NCBI RefSeq assembly: GCF_002895435.1
Contig: NZ_POYJ01000001.1
Coordinates: forward strand, 434,001-498,000
Direction of reading: 5' to 3'
DNA from: Aquimarina sediminis
Lineage (GTDB): Bacteria > Bacteroidota > Bacteroidia > Flavobacteriales > Flavobacteriaceae
DNA: 64,000 nucleotides
Within the stretch, counting starts at the first letter, position 1. Every line of letters starts with the position of its first letter. The notes beneath the pieces were generated by a model. It did no database searches. It was not told where the DNA came from and worked only from the letters and a program-made list of their open reading frames with translations. The position numbers and the translations under genes are program-made. Shown here one piece after another: positions 8,203 through 17,539 of the stretch.

Positions 8203-10128
8203 TCAATTATATATTTTGAATACCACTATTGCTAATGGAGGAATTGTAATTTCTACAGAATATTCTTTGTTGTGCCAATTTTTGGATTGGATAGTTATCT
8301 CTTTTTTATTAGACATATCACTCCCTCCATACTTTTTAGCATCACTATTAAATATCTGAGTAAGTTTGCCATTATTTGGTAGTCCTATTCTATAATTTGT
8401 TCTTGGAACTGGAGTAAGATTACAAACAATAATTAGATCATCTTCTTTTTTCTTTCCTTTTCTTACATATGCAATTACAGAATTGTCGTGATCATCATAA
8501 CTTATCCACTCAAATCCCTGTGAACTAAATTGTTGCTCATATAATGCAGGATGAGTTTTATACAATATATTTAGATCTGTTACGGTTTTTTTGATCCCTT
8601 GGTGATACTCATATTGAAGTAAATACCAATCTAAATCACTTTGGAAATTCCATTCTTTTCGTTGTCCAAACTCTGATCCCATAAATAATAGATTTGAGCC
8701 TGGGTGGGTAAACATATATCCATATAACAGCCTTAGATTTGCAAACTGTTGCCACTCATCCCCTGGCATCCTTCCAATGATACTAGATTTACCATAAACT
8801 ACTTCATCATGAGATAAGGGAAGCATAAAGTTTTCTGTAAACGCATAGGTCATGCTAAATGTGAGGTCGTTTTGGTGGTGTTTCCTATGGATAGGTTCTT
8901 TGGCAAAATATTGTAAAGTATCATGCATCCATCCCATCATCCATTTCATACCAAACCCCAGCCCTCCTGCATAAGTGGGTTTTGACACCATGGGAAAAGA
9001 TGTTGATTCTTCTGCTATCGTTTGCACATCGGGGAAACCGCGATATACTTCTTCATTTAACTCTTTCATAAAGGCAATAGCCTCAAGATTCTCTCTGCCA
9101 CCATATACATTTGGTTCCCATTGCCCCTCTTCTCTAGAGTAGTCCAGAAAAAGCATTGATGCAACCGCATCTACACGTAATCCATCTGCATGATATTGAT
9201 CTAACCAAAAGATAGCATTACTAATCAGGAAGCTTTTTACTTCATTTCTTCCATAATTAAAAATAAGGCTTTTCCAATCGGGGTGATACCCTTTTCTTTT
9301 ATCTGGGTGTTCATATAAACATGTTCCGTCAAAAAAGCCCAGACCATGTGCATCTTCTGGAAAATGTGATGGAACCCAATCTAGAATAATTCCTATATCA
9401 TTTTGATGAAGTTTATCGACTAATAATTTAAATTCTTCGGGATACCCAAATCGCGATGTAGGAGCATAATATCCTGTAATTTGATAACCCCATGATGGAT
9501 CATATGGATACTCCATAACAGGCATAAGTTCTACATGTGTAAACTGCATTTCTTTTACATAGGAAACTAACTCATTTGCGTGCTCTGCATATGACAAAGA
9601 TCGATTTTCGTCAATTATTTTTTTCCAAGAACCTAGGTGTACTTCGTATACTGAATAAGGAGCATTAATGCTATTATGATTTTTACGTTTTTGCATCCAG
9701 GTAGTATCTCCCCATCTGTATTCATCCTCCCAAACAACAGAAGCCGTTTTTGGAGGATGTTCGCAACGCCTGGCATATGGGTCTGCTTTTTCGGTTGTAT
9801 AAGCATTATGATGAGAATGAATCTTATATTTATAGAGATTTCCTTTTCCTACATCAGGAATAAAGCCTTCCCATATTCCTGATTCATCCCATCTTACATG
9901 TAACTCATGTTCGCCTTCTGCCCAATAGTTAAAATCACCAATAACTGAGACAGATTTGGCAGAAGGTGCCCATACGGCAAAGTATGTCCCTTGTACATTA
10001 TTGACTGTTGTAATGTGTGAACCAAACTTTTCATACAATCTATAGTGTTTGCCATCCTTAAAAAGGTTTATATCAAATTCTGTAAATAAGCTAGTTGGAA
10101 TAACATTACCCATATATAGATTTTTCAA
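8203..10128 (-). CDS. glgB: 1,4-alpha-glucan (glycogen) branching enzyme
   Basis: 641 residues. A CBM48 domain (GTYFAVWAPSAKSVSVIGDFN, from about residue 48) is followed by the GH13 barrel. Catalytic residues are visible: the nucleophile Asp in GLRVDAVASM near residue 318, the acid Glu in TIAEEST, and the transition-state Asp in LPLSHDEVV. It introduces alpha-1,6 branches into the glucan made by GlgA. It is shorter than the E. coli enzyme (728) because the extra N-terminal domain is absent, as in many bacteria. The start abuts the glgC stop with no gap, so the genes are translationally coupled. The extreme N-terminus is uncertain by a few residues (MKNLYMGN). Confidence 0.96.
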   Translation of the reverse strand: MKNLYMGNVIPTSLFTEFDINLFKDGKHYRLYEKFGSHITTVNNVQGTYFAVWAPSAKSVSVIGDFNYWAEGEHELHVRWDESGIWEGFIPDVGKGNLYKYKIHSHHNAYTTEKADPYARRCEHPPKTASVVWEDEYRWGDTTWMQKRKNHNSINAPYSVYEVHLGSWKKIIDENRSLSYAEHANELVSYVKEMQFTHVELMPVMEYPYDPSWGYQITGYYAPTSRFGYPEEFKLLVDKLHQNDIGIILDWVPSHFPEDAHGLGFFDGTCLYEHPDKRKGYHPDWKSLIFNYGRNEVKSFLISNAIFWLDQYHADGLRVDAVASMLFLDYSREEGQWEPNVYGGRENLEAIAFMKELNEEVYRGFPDVQTIAEESTSFPMVSKPTYAGGLGFGMKWMMGWMHDTLQYFAKEPIHRKHHQNDLTFSMTYAFTENFMLPLSHDEVVYGKSSIIGRMPGDEWQQFANLRLLYGYMFTHPGSNLLFMGSEFGQRKEWNFQSDLDWYLLQYEYHQGIKKTVTDLNILYKTHPALYEQQFSSQGFEWISYDDHDNSVIAYVRKGKKKEDDLIIVCNLTPVPRTNYRIGLPNNGKLTQIFNSDAKKYGGSDMSNKKEITIQSKNWHNKEYSVEITIPPLAIVVFKIYN

Positions 10129-11400
10129 TTATAGTTTAAATCCATCTGGGATTATTGTCCCTTTTCTTATAACAACTACACCTTCTCTCACAACATAAGA
10201 TTTCTCTTCTGTATCTTGCAAGTGAGAACCTCCGTTAATTACAACATCATTTCCTATTCTTACATCTTTATCAATAATAGTATTTGTTATTTTACATCTA
10301 TCACCAACCCCAAGAGATGGTACTCCGTTTTTATGATCTTCTTCCAAATCATTTATATCTTGGTAAGAATTACTACCAATCATATAGGTGTTTTTTATAA
10401 TTGTTTCGTCACCAATTCTGGATCTAATACCAATTACAGAACGTTCAATTTCTTTGGCATTAATTATACATCCTTCGGCAATAATAGATTTATCCAATCG
10501 AGTTCCTGATATTTTTGAAGGTGGTAATACTCTAGGTCTTGTTAACACTGTATTATTTTTATTAAACAAGTCAAATTGCGGTATATCATCTGTTAGCTTT
10601 ATGTTAGCTTCAAAAAATGAAGGTACATTTCCTATATCAGTCCAATATCCTTCATACTGGTACGCCAATACTTTATATTCTTCTATGGCCTGCGGAATAA
10701 TCTCTTTTCCAAAATCTATGGTTTCTGTATTGGATAGAATATCTATCAGTAATTGTCTGTTAAAAATATAAATTCCCATTGAAGCAAGATAGGATCGATC
10801 TTCCTTTTTCATCTCTTCGCTCACCTCAGATTCCCATCCCTGTAACTCTTCCATACTTGGTTTTTCTGTAAAGGAAGAAATAAAACTATTGCTATCCGTT
10901 TTAAGAATACCAAATTGAGTAGCCTCTTTGGGTTTTACTGGTATTGTAGCAATAGATATATCGGCCCCTTTATCAATATGGCTATCTAGCATCTCATTAA
11001 AATCCATTTGATATAATTGATCCCCAGAAAGTATTAGTGCATACTCGAATTCATGATTTAACAATTGATACATTGATTGTCTTACTGCATCTGCCGTACC
11101 TTGATACCATGTTTTATTATCAGGTGTTTGTTCTGCTGCCATAATATCTACAAAAGCATCACTAAAATTACTAAAAACATAAGTGTTCTTGATATGCCTG
11201 TTTAACGATGCCGAGTTAAATTGAGTTAATACAAACATCCTTTTTATATCACAGTGTATACAATTGGAAATAGGTATATCTACCAATCTATACTTTCCAG
11301 CTATAGATACGGCAGGTTTGGATCGTTGATCCGTAAGTGGGGATAATCGGGTTCCTTGACCCCCACCCAAAATTATGGCAAGAACTTTTTTGTTAATCAT
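10129..11400 (-). CDS. glgC: glucose-1-phosphate adenylyltransferase
   Basis: 423 residues, near the usual length. The nucleotidyltransferase signature GGGQGTRLSPLTDQRSKPA is at the N-terminus. The catalytic loop YALILSGDQLYQMD and the sugar-phosphate site FTEKPS are also present. The C-terminal third is a left-handed beta-helix (IGNDVVINGG and similar hexapeptide turns). It forms ADP-glucose from ATP and glucose-1-phosphate, the committed step of glycogen synthesis, and is normally allosterically controlled. It is the second gene of glgA-glgC-glgB, only 4 bases after glgA. Confidence 0.97.
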   Translation of the reverse strand: MINKKVLAIILGGGQGTRLSPLTDQRSKPAVSIAGKYRLVDIPISNCIHCDIKRMFVLTQFNSASLNRHIKNTYVFSNFSDAFVDIMAAEQTPDNKTWYQGTADAVRQSMYQLLNHEFEYALILSGDQLYQMDFNEMLDSHIDKGADISIATIPVKPKEATQFGILKTDSNSFISSFTEKPSMEELQGWESEVSEEMKKEDRSYLASMGIYIFNRQLLIDILSNTETIDFGKEIIPQAIEEYKVLAYQYEGYWTDIGNVPSFFEANIKLTDDIPQFDLFNKNNTVLTRPRVLPPSKISGTRLDKSIIAEGCIINAKEIERSVIGIRSRIGDETIIKNTYMIGSNSYQDINDLEEDHKNGVPSLGVGDRCKITNTIIDKDVRIGNDVVINGGSHLQDTEEKSYVVREGVVVIRKGTIIPDGFKL

Positions 11401-11404
11401 ATTG

Positions 11405-12814
11405 TTATATTAGTGATTTATATATGGTTACGTACTGATTTGCGGATCTATCCCATGAGTGATCGATTGCTAAGATTTGTTTTTGTATTTCCCGATACTT
11501 TTTTTGGTCATTATATAAATTAACGCCACGTTTTATTGAATAACAAACATCCCATACTGAAGCATTATTATGAGATATCCCAAAACCATCATCACCAATA
11601 TCTATGATGGTATCTTTGAGTCCTCCCGTTTTTCTAACTATGGGTATTGCTCCATATCTTAATGCGTACATTTGATTAAGACCACAAGGTTCTACTCGAG
11701 AAGGCATTAGTAAAAAATCTGTACCTGCATAGATAATGTGGGACAGTTTTTCATCATAACCGATATATGAATTATATGATCCCGAAAATTGTTTCTGCAA
11801 GGATTGTAATTGCTCTTCAACTTCATGATTCCCAGAACCTAAAATTAAAATATTGCTATCACTATGATTACTAAGGTATTCTGTAATTATTTCTGGCAGT
11901 AAATCCGCTCCTTTCTCCCCTACCAGTCTTCCTATAAAACTAAAAAGAGGCTTGTTTATATCTAGATCAAAATGGTCACAAAGCCATTTTTTATTTTCTT
12001 TTCTTCCCGAAACTACATCCTTGCTTTTATAATTTTTGATTATCATTGGATCAGTTTCTGGACTCCATGCTTCTATATCAATTCCATTAAGAATACCCAC
12101 GCACTTATTTTTTTCATGTGCAAGAAGCTTCTCTAATCCATTTGCTTTCTGCTGTAATTCCTGCATATAACTGGGAGATACAGTAGTAACTTGCCAGGCA
12201 CATTTAATTCCAGAAGCCAAAGGGTTAATACAATTACCCCAATCTAACAACCCAATCTTTTCTTTATCAAATAGAGGTAAGTAATGCAATTTTTCATAAG
12301 ATAACTGACCTTGATATTGAGCATTGTGAATTGTCAAAACAGAAGGAGTATTCTTCAACGAATTATATTGATTGGCATGACTCATTAAAAAAGGAATCAA
12401 TCCTGTATGATGGTCATGACAATGTACTAGGTCTATGGTTTGATCTGTAGAAGATACCCAATCTAAAACTGACAGTTGAAAAGCGATACATCGCTCAGAA
12501 TCATCTTCATAATTATAAACATTAGGCCTATCTAATAAACCTTTGATATAAACAAGATATATATCGAAGCCCAAAGATGGAGATACAATTTTTTCTATTG
12601 AATATGGATATAAAACCTGACCAATCTTTATTTCTCCTTTATAAATAGACTCTCTTTTAGAGTCTTTAATAAATGAATTATCATAGTATGGTGCTATTAC
12701 CATAGCATTAACTCCTGAATTGTTTTGATATTTTGGCAGTGCTCCTACCACATCCGCTAATCCTCCGACCTTAGCTACGGGATAGCATTCAAAACTTGCG
12801 TGAAGAATATTCAT
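11405..12814 (-). CDS. glgA: glycogen (starch) synthase, ADP-glucose type
   Basis: 469 residues, GT5 family. The N-terminal motif HASFECYPVAKVGGLADVVG contains the ADP-glucose-binding K-V-G-G-L. The C-terminal GT-B domain carries FSFIGRLVGEKGADLL and PSRVEPCGLNQMYALRYG, the E-x7-E region. It elongates alpha-1,4-glucan with ADP-glucose. It heads the operon, and the 195-base gap to the AlkD gene should contain its promoter, although I cannot place the boxes convincingly. The gene order and tight spacing make the pathway assignment secure. Confidence 0.97.
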   Translation of the reverse strand: MNILHASFECYPVAKVGGLADVVGALPKYQNNSGVNAMVIAPYYDNSFIKDSKRESIYKGEIKIGQVLYPYSIEKIVSPSLGFDIYLVYIKGLLDRPNVYNYEDDSERCIAFQLSVLDWVSSTDQTIDLVHCHDHHTGLIPFLMSHANQYNSLKNTPSVLTIHNAQYQGQLSYEKLHYLPLFDKEKIGLLDWGNCINPLASGIKCAWQVTTVSPSYMQELQQKANGLEKLLAHEKNKCVGILNGIDIEAWSPETDPMIIKNYKSKDVVSGRKENKKWLCDHFDLDINKPLFSFIGRLVGEKGADLLPEIITEYLSNHSDSNILILGSGNHEVEEQLQSLQKQFSGSYNSYIGYDEKLSHIIYAGTDFLLMPSRVEPCGLNQMYALRYGAIPIVRKTGGLKDTIIDIGDDGFGISHNNASVWDVCYSIKRGVNLYNDQKKYREIQKQILAIDHSWDRSANQYVTIYKSLI

Positions 12815-13009
12815 AAAAAACCTACTTATTTTTAAAAGATTCTAAATAGCTTTTAAAATCATTTAAAACTATAAAAAACCTAGTAAAAATGCGGTGTGAT
12901 AATCCTAAAAAGGAGAAGTGATAATGATTATTTAATAAAAAAGTAACTTAAAATTTTCAATATGAGTATTTTTCCCCATTTTCGGACAAAATGAGCTATA
13001 AAGGTTATT

Positions 13010-13810
13010 CTACTTATTTATTGTTCGTAATGCTTTTTTGAGAATATACTGGGTTTCTTTAGTAGAAGATTCCTTTTTCCATCTAGCACATGTTTTTTTA
13101 ACCCAATCTGGTCTGGTTTTACTAGCATCATTTAACCAATTTCCGACTGAGTCTCTAACATATTTAGACGAATCAGATTTAAGAGGATCCAATAAGGTAA
13201 TAGCTTTTTCAGGATGCTCCTTAAGTTCATCAATCTTTTTAGTCCACACACCTATAGGGCGTATCGCTTCTATTGCATACCGCCTAATATTCTCGTCATC
13301 ACTGGATATCCATTCTGACAGAATATTAATTGTGGTATCCAGATTAGCAATAATAGCTTCTTTGGATGCAAAGATAGCCACTTCTCTAACTCCAAAATGC
13401 GAATCTGCGGCATATGGTTTAATGGCTTTGAGTTTTTTATCAATTTCTGTGTCCTGAAAAGCTACCCAATGAGCAGCCCAACATCTAGGTACATCAGAAT
13501 CATGAGAAGCAAGGTGCTCAATAATATTTTTATCATTGGTCAACTGCAAAAATGTTAAACCGATAACTTTTGTATTAGAATTTGCTGATGGTTTTTTTTG
13601 TGCTGATACCGCCTCATAAAAACTATCATACCAGTCTTGTTTCTTTATCTCTTTAAGAGTTTTCTTTAATAACTGTAATTGATCCACAGCTAACCACTCC
13701 ATAAGATTAGCAGTTTCTATAAGACCATTATTTAGATATGTAATAACTTCTTGATCTAAATCTTTAAAACTTCTAGCTCCTTTTCTGTTAATAATATGTT
13801 CTGGGATCAT
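13010..13810 (-). CDS. AlkD-like DNA alkylation repair protein
   Basis: 266 residues, entirely helical by composition and arranged as HEAT-like repeats. Family marks are WAAHWVAFQ near residue 142, DSHFGVREVAIFA, IRRYAIEAIRP, and the C-terminal YVRDSVGNWLNDASKTRPDWV. These match the AlkC/AlkD-type DNA glycosylase superfamily, whose members excise N3- and N7-alkylpurines without base flipping. No signal peptide. It stands alone behind a strong hairpin that ends the upstream unit. The exact substrate range cannot be read from sequence. Confidence 0.87.
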   Translation of the reverse strand: MIPEHIINRKGARSFKDLDQEVITYLNNGLIETANLMEWLAVDQLQLLKKTLKEIKKQDWYDSFYEAVSAQKKPSANSNTKVIGLTFLQLTNDKNIIEHLASHDSDVPRCWAAHWVAFQDTEIDKKLKAIKPYAADSHFGVREVAIFASKEAIIANLDTTINILSEWISSDDENIRRYAIEAIRPIGVWTKKIDELKEHPEKAITLLDPLKSDSSKYVRDSVGNWLNDASKTRPDWVKKTCARWKKESSTKETQYILKKALRTINK

Positions 13811-13862
13811 CTATGGAAATGGTTTAAATAATACATTTTATTTATTTAAAAACAAACAGATT

Positions 13863-13901
13863 ACAAGATCTTATAAATTTACAAAACCTATAAGATCTTG
13901 T
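13863..13901 (-). terminator. strong hairpin between the small barrel gene and the AlkD-like gene
   Basis: A perfect 13-base-pair stem has arms ACAAGATCTTATA at 13863-13875 and the complement at 13889-13901, with a 13-base loop. On the minus strand it is followed by a T-rich tract (GTTTGTTTTT). It lies past the stop of the gene ending at 13957 and before the AlkD-like start, so it is most likely a terminator. Confidence 0.7.
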
Positions 13902-13956
13902 TGAATTAATTCTGTTTTAAACTAAATACATAATTTATATATAATAGTAGAAAATT

Positions 13957-14349
13957 TTACTCTTCGAATTGGTTAAACGCATCAAAATGATACAACTGAG
14001 TAGATTCTGGTTTTATAATACTAAAAGCTGCTGCTGCCTTCTCATTTTTTATAATATCACTCGCTGCATCTTTTGCTGATTTTATATCACTCCAATAAAT
14101 AATATCAACAAATTTACCATCACCATTACTTGCAGTGGTTCTTTCTAAAAATCCATAATATAGTTTTACTATATCATTAAGAGAAGTTAGTGCTTTTTTA
14201 GCCTCTTCTTCAGAATACCCTGGGTTTACTTCAAATAATACGACTTCTACTACTTTTGATTTTGTGCTCATTAACAAAGTGTTTTGATTAGGTGGTGCTG
14301 TACAATTAAACAATAGATTTACCATAATGATTAGAATTAATCTGTTCAT
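13957..14349 (-). CDS. small alpha/beta-barrel (ABM-like) protein, possible lipoprotein
   Basis: 130 residues. The N-terminus is hydrophobic and ends in LLFNC, an atypical lipobox (Asn before Cys). The body from about residue 33 (VVEVVLFEVNPGYSEEEAKKAL) has the strand-helix pattern of the dimeric alpha/beta-barrel fold used by antibiotic-biosynthesis-monooxygenase-like and stress-responsive proteins, with VDIIYWSDIKSAKDAA as the second half. A shorter cytosolic form could start at Met27 (MSTKSK). It follows a YafY-type regulator by 32 bases on the same strand. The two probably share an operon, and the regulator may control it. No catalytic function can be assigned. Confidence 0.7.
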   Translation of the reverse strand: MNRLILIIMVNLLFNCTAPPNQNTLLMSTKSKVVEVVLFEVNPGYSEEEAKKALTSLNDIVKLYYGFLERTTASNGDGKFVDIIYWSDIKSAKDAASDIIKNEKAAAAFSIIKPESTQLYHFDAFNQFEE

Positions 14350-14381
14350 AATTCTTAATTTTAATCAAAACTAAACCCCGC

Positions 14382-15113
14382 TTATGACAACCCTATGTCA
14401 GTAGTTTTTTTGGTAAAAATATCAGAGGATTCATGAGCTTCTGCATACCTTTTATAATAGTCTTCGAGGCTAAACTGTTTTGGAGGAAAAAGTTCCTGTG
14501 TTTCTATAAAATTTTGAATCCTGTCTGTTCTAAATTCTCTATAATCTTTCCTTAACCTGCAATGTGCGATCATGATCCAAGTATTATTAGTAAAGTATAC
14601 ACCGAGTGGCTCAACTTTTCTCTTACTAAATTCACCATTTGCTTTTGTATATTGAATTTCTAACACCCTATAATCTGTAATAGCTTGTTGTATTACAGAT
14701 AACGAAGTACTAGGGTTAATTTTTTCTCTATTATAGGTAAAAACTCTTTGTTCTAAAACTTTTAGTTTTTCTTTTTGAGTAGTTTTAAGAACAGCAATAA
14801 CCTTATCTATCGCTTCATGATATTCATTAATTAGTGATTGATCATTATTGGTATTAATAATTTTTGAAGCAGTCAGTAAGGCGTTTGCTTCTTTTTCTGT
14901 AAACATTACAGGAGGTAAAGAGTATCCATCAACCAGATAATATCCTGTTCCTGCTTCTGCTCCAATTGGAACACCCGCATCTGTAAGAGCCTGCATATCT
15001 CTATAGATAGTACGCAAACTAACTTCGAATTTAGTTGCTAACTCAGCTGCCTGAACGATTTTTTTGGACTGTAATTTTACTAAAATAGCCGTTAATCTGT
15101 GTAAACGTTTCAT
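14382..15113 (-). CDS. YafY-family transcriptional regulator (HTH_11 + WYL)
   Basis: 243 residues. The N-terminal winged helix reads RLTAILVKLQSKKIVQAAELA, then FEVSLRTIYRDMQALTDAGVP, the DeoR-like HTH_11 pattern. The middle and C-terminal parts form a WYL domain (DYRVLEIQYTKANGE, VEPLGVYFTNNTWIMIAHCRLRKDYREF). WYL regulators usually sense a small ligand or nucleic acid. The gene begins 3 bases after the antiporter stop and precedes a small barrel protein, so all three lie in one tight minus-strand run. Confidence 0.9.
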   Translation of the reverse strand: MKRLHRLTAILVKLQSKKIVQAAELATKFEVSLRTIYRDMQALTDAGVPIGAEAGTGYYLVDGYSLPPVMFTEKEANALLTASKIINTNNDQSLINEYHEAIDKVIAVLKTTQKEKLKVLEQRVFTYNREKINPSTSLSVIQQAITDYRVLEIQYTKANGEFSKRKVEPLGVYFTNNTWIMIAHCRLRKDYREFRTDRIQNFIETQELFPPKQFSLEDYYKRYAEAHESSDIFTKKTTDIGLS

Positions 15114-15116
15114 TCA

Positions 15117-16430
15117 TTATTCGGTTTCATGTTCATCAGGAGAAGGTAAAACATCATCTATTTCACTTAAATCTGTTGTATTATTAATAAAATATTCGGT
15201 TTCTTCAATACTTTCATCAGTTTTTGTCTCTTCTGACTCAACAGGGTTTCGCTTTTTATCCCTAATCATCCCTCCCGTCATAATTAGACTAGTACCTATA
15301 ATTACAAACAGCAATATACCAGGCTCAAAACCTTCGACTATAGCTTCTGCAGGAATAGCATAAAACAACAACACAGTTATCAACCCTCTTGGTGCAATAA
15401 ACAACTGTGGAGAGATATCTTTACCCATAAAAAGGCGTAGTAACCCATAACGTATGACATAAATAGAAATCAATATTAGGACACTTATCAAAGTTACTTT
15501 TAAACTTAGTAAAGATGAAAGTACAATGGTAATTCCAAAAATCACAAAGAATAGCGTGCGCACAACAAAAGCTGTCTCTGCAGTTATGACATGCAACTCA
15601 TGATATATAGATTTTGCTTTCTCTAGATGTAGGTAACCTCTAAGTTTACCTTGAAAAAACAATTTCATATTAGCGATTACCAAACCAAAAATCAAAATAA
15701 TAATCAAAGAAGATAAATGCATTTTTTTACCCAAGGCATATAGCAATAATAATACTGCAATTAGAAGAAATAATTTCACCTGACTTTTAATCTTCTGAAA
15801 AATTAAAATTATTGCATAACTCGCGACCAACGAAATCACTATTGTTACAATAAGATTCAAGAAAAACCCTCCTACACCTGAGTCTTCAGCTGGGTTTAAT
15901 CTTCCTGTTAGAAAATAAAACAGCATAATCCCTAGGATATCAGAAAATGTAGATTCGTAAATATGGAACTCTTTTTTTGCCGTAGATAATGAAGATACAC
16001 TAGGAATGATAATTGCACTAGATAATATTGACAAGGGAGTAGCATACAACCAAGCAGATTGCATTGTCATTCCTTTTACCAATGCCTTTAAAATTACTGC
16101 CGCAATAAATGTAGAGGCTACAAGTCCTATCAAAGCAATGGCCAATGACTTCAGAATTGGCATGAGTTTATCTCTCTTTAATTCCAATTCTAAGGCAGCT
16201 TCGAGAACAATCATAATCAATCCTACAATACCCAATACCTCCAGCATAGGGAAAAAATCAATAGAGTCACCTCCAAAAGCTTTAAGAACATATTGAAAAA
16301 TAATTCCCAATACAATTAATAATAATACAGCTGGCACATTTGTTTTTTTGGCTACTCCATTAAAAATAAAGGATAAAATAATGGTAAGTGAAATTCCAAT
16401 AATAACATTGTATGAAGAAAAAATTTCCAT
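15117..16430 (-). CDS. cation:proton antiporter (CPA superfamily)
   Basis: 437 residues with about twelve membrane helices from residue 8 to about 385. SSAIIIPSVSSL and STFSDILGIMLFYF match the ion-binding region of CPA antiporters, with an acidic residue in the fifth or sixth helix. The last 50 residues are hydrophilic and strongly acidic (ESEETKTDESIEETE), a cytoplasmic tail. The expected function is Na+/H+ or K+/H+ exchange at the inner membrane, for pH and salt homeostasis in a marine-type bacterium. The ion specificity is inference. The gene heads the minus-strand run and is divergent from the pirin gene. Confidence 0.88.
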   Translation of the reverse strand: MEIFSSYNVIIGISLTIILSFIFNGVAKKTNVPAVLLLIVLGIIFQYVLKAFGGDSIDFFPMLEVLGIVGLIMIVLEAALELELKRDKLMPILKSLAIALIGLVASTFIAAVILKALVKGMTMQSAWLYATPLSILSSAIIIPSVSSLSTAKKEFHIYESTFSDILGIMLFYFLTGRLNPAEDSGVGGFFLNLIVTIVISLVASYAIILIFQKIKSQVKLFLLIAVLLLLYALGKKMHLSSLIIILIFGLVIANMKLFFQGKLRGYLHLEKAKSIYHELHVITAETAFVVRTLFFVIFGITIVLSSLLSLKVTLISVLILISIYVIRYGLLRLFMGKDISPQLFIAPRGLITVLLFYAIPAEAIVEGFEPGILLFVIIGTSLIMTGGMIRDKKRNPVESEETKTDESIEETEYFINNTTDLSEIDDVLPSPDEHETE

Positions 16431-16645
16431 AAGTAGGTTTAAGATTGATTATATTAGTTGATTTCAATAACGAATGAAAAGATAGTAAAATATTTTAACG
16501 TATAAAGAAGCACTATATTACAGTTCGAAATTTGGAAAAAGTATGTCGCAGAGACAGAGGTTTTTACTGAACAGAAAGGAATGTCTTTAGTATATTTTTA
16601 ACTTTTTCAAAATATTAAAAACATAAATTTATCAAAAACACAAAT

Positions 16646-17518
16646 ATGTCTAACCAAGGATTGATTATTGAAGAGAGAAGTAGAGATATTGGAGATTTTC
16701 TAGTAGGAAGAATACTTCCTTTTAGAAAAAAAAGAATGGTAGGACCTTTTATATTTATTGACCACATGGGGCCAACTATTATAAAAGATGGGCATTATAT
16801 GGATGTCGGTCAACATCCACATATTGGTATATCTACATTAACATATATGCTAGAAGGAGAGATTATCCATCAGGATAGTATCGGTACAACCCAACGAATA
16901 TCACCCGGCTCTGTAAATTGGATGGTTGCTGGTAAAGGAGTTACGCATACAGAACGTACTCCTATGGATCTCAGGGATGGGTCAGAATTCATTGCACACG
17001 GTTATCAAATATGGGTAGCATTACCAAAAGAATTAGAAGATATCTCACCAGAATTCCATCATTTTAAAATCCAAGATTTGCCTAGTTGGAAAGATCAAGG
17101 TACACAATATCGTTTAATTGCTGGAAATGGATATGGTAAAACTTCTCCTGTACCTGTGCATTCTGAATTGTTTATGGTAGATGTAAAGGCTGAAGAACGA
17201 TATGAATTACAGATTAAAGGAGAATTACAAGGAGAAATTGGCATTTGCATAGTAAGTGGAGAGATTAGTGCCTGTGACACCAATATTCGGGAAGGAAATA
17301 TGTTAGTTTCTAAGGCAGAGGATAGCTGCTCAATTGTACTCGAACCCAAAACACATGTGATATTATTTGGAGGACAGCCATTTAAAGAAAAACGCCATAT
17401 TTATTGGAATTTTGTATCATCGAGTATTGAGAAAATTGAAGCCGCAAAAAAGCGTTGGGAAAATCGTAAATTCCCCAAAATTGAGAGTGATACAAGCTAC
17501 ATTCCTCTACCAAAATGA
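16646..17518 (+). CDS. pirin-family protein
   Basis: 290 residues, two cupin domains. All four metal ligands of pirins are present at His57, His59 (HPHIG), His101 and Glu103 (THTERTP). Bacterial pirins of this type can act as quercetinases or as redox-responsive binding partners. The sequence supports metal binding but not a definite substrate. The start ATG follows an A-rich leader. The gene is alone on the plus strand and converges with the rRNA methyltransferase gene, 21 bases apart. Confidence 0.93.
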   Translation: MSNQGLIIEERSRDIGDFLVGRILPFRKKRMVGPFIFIDHMGPTIIKDGHYMDVGQHPHIGISTLTYMLEGEIIHQDSIGTTQRISPGSVNWMVAGKGVTHTERTPMDLRDGSEFIAHGYQIWVALPKELEDISPEFHHFKIQDLPSWKDQGTQYRLIAGNGYGKTSPVPVHSELFMVDVKAEERYELQIKGELQGEIGICIVSGEISACDTNIREGNMLVSKAEDSCSIVLEPKTHVILFGGQPFKEKRHIYWNFVSSSIEKIEAAKKRWENRKFPKIESDTSYIPLPK

Positions 17519-17539
17519 TAGTTTTGTTATAATAAGCAT

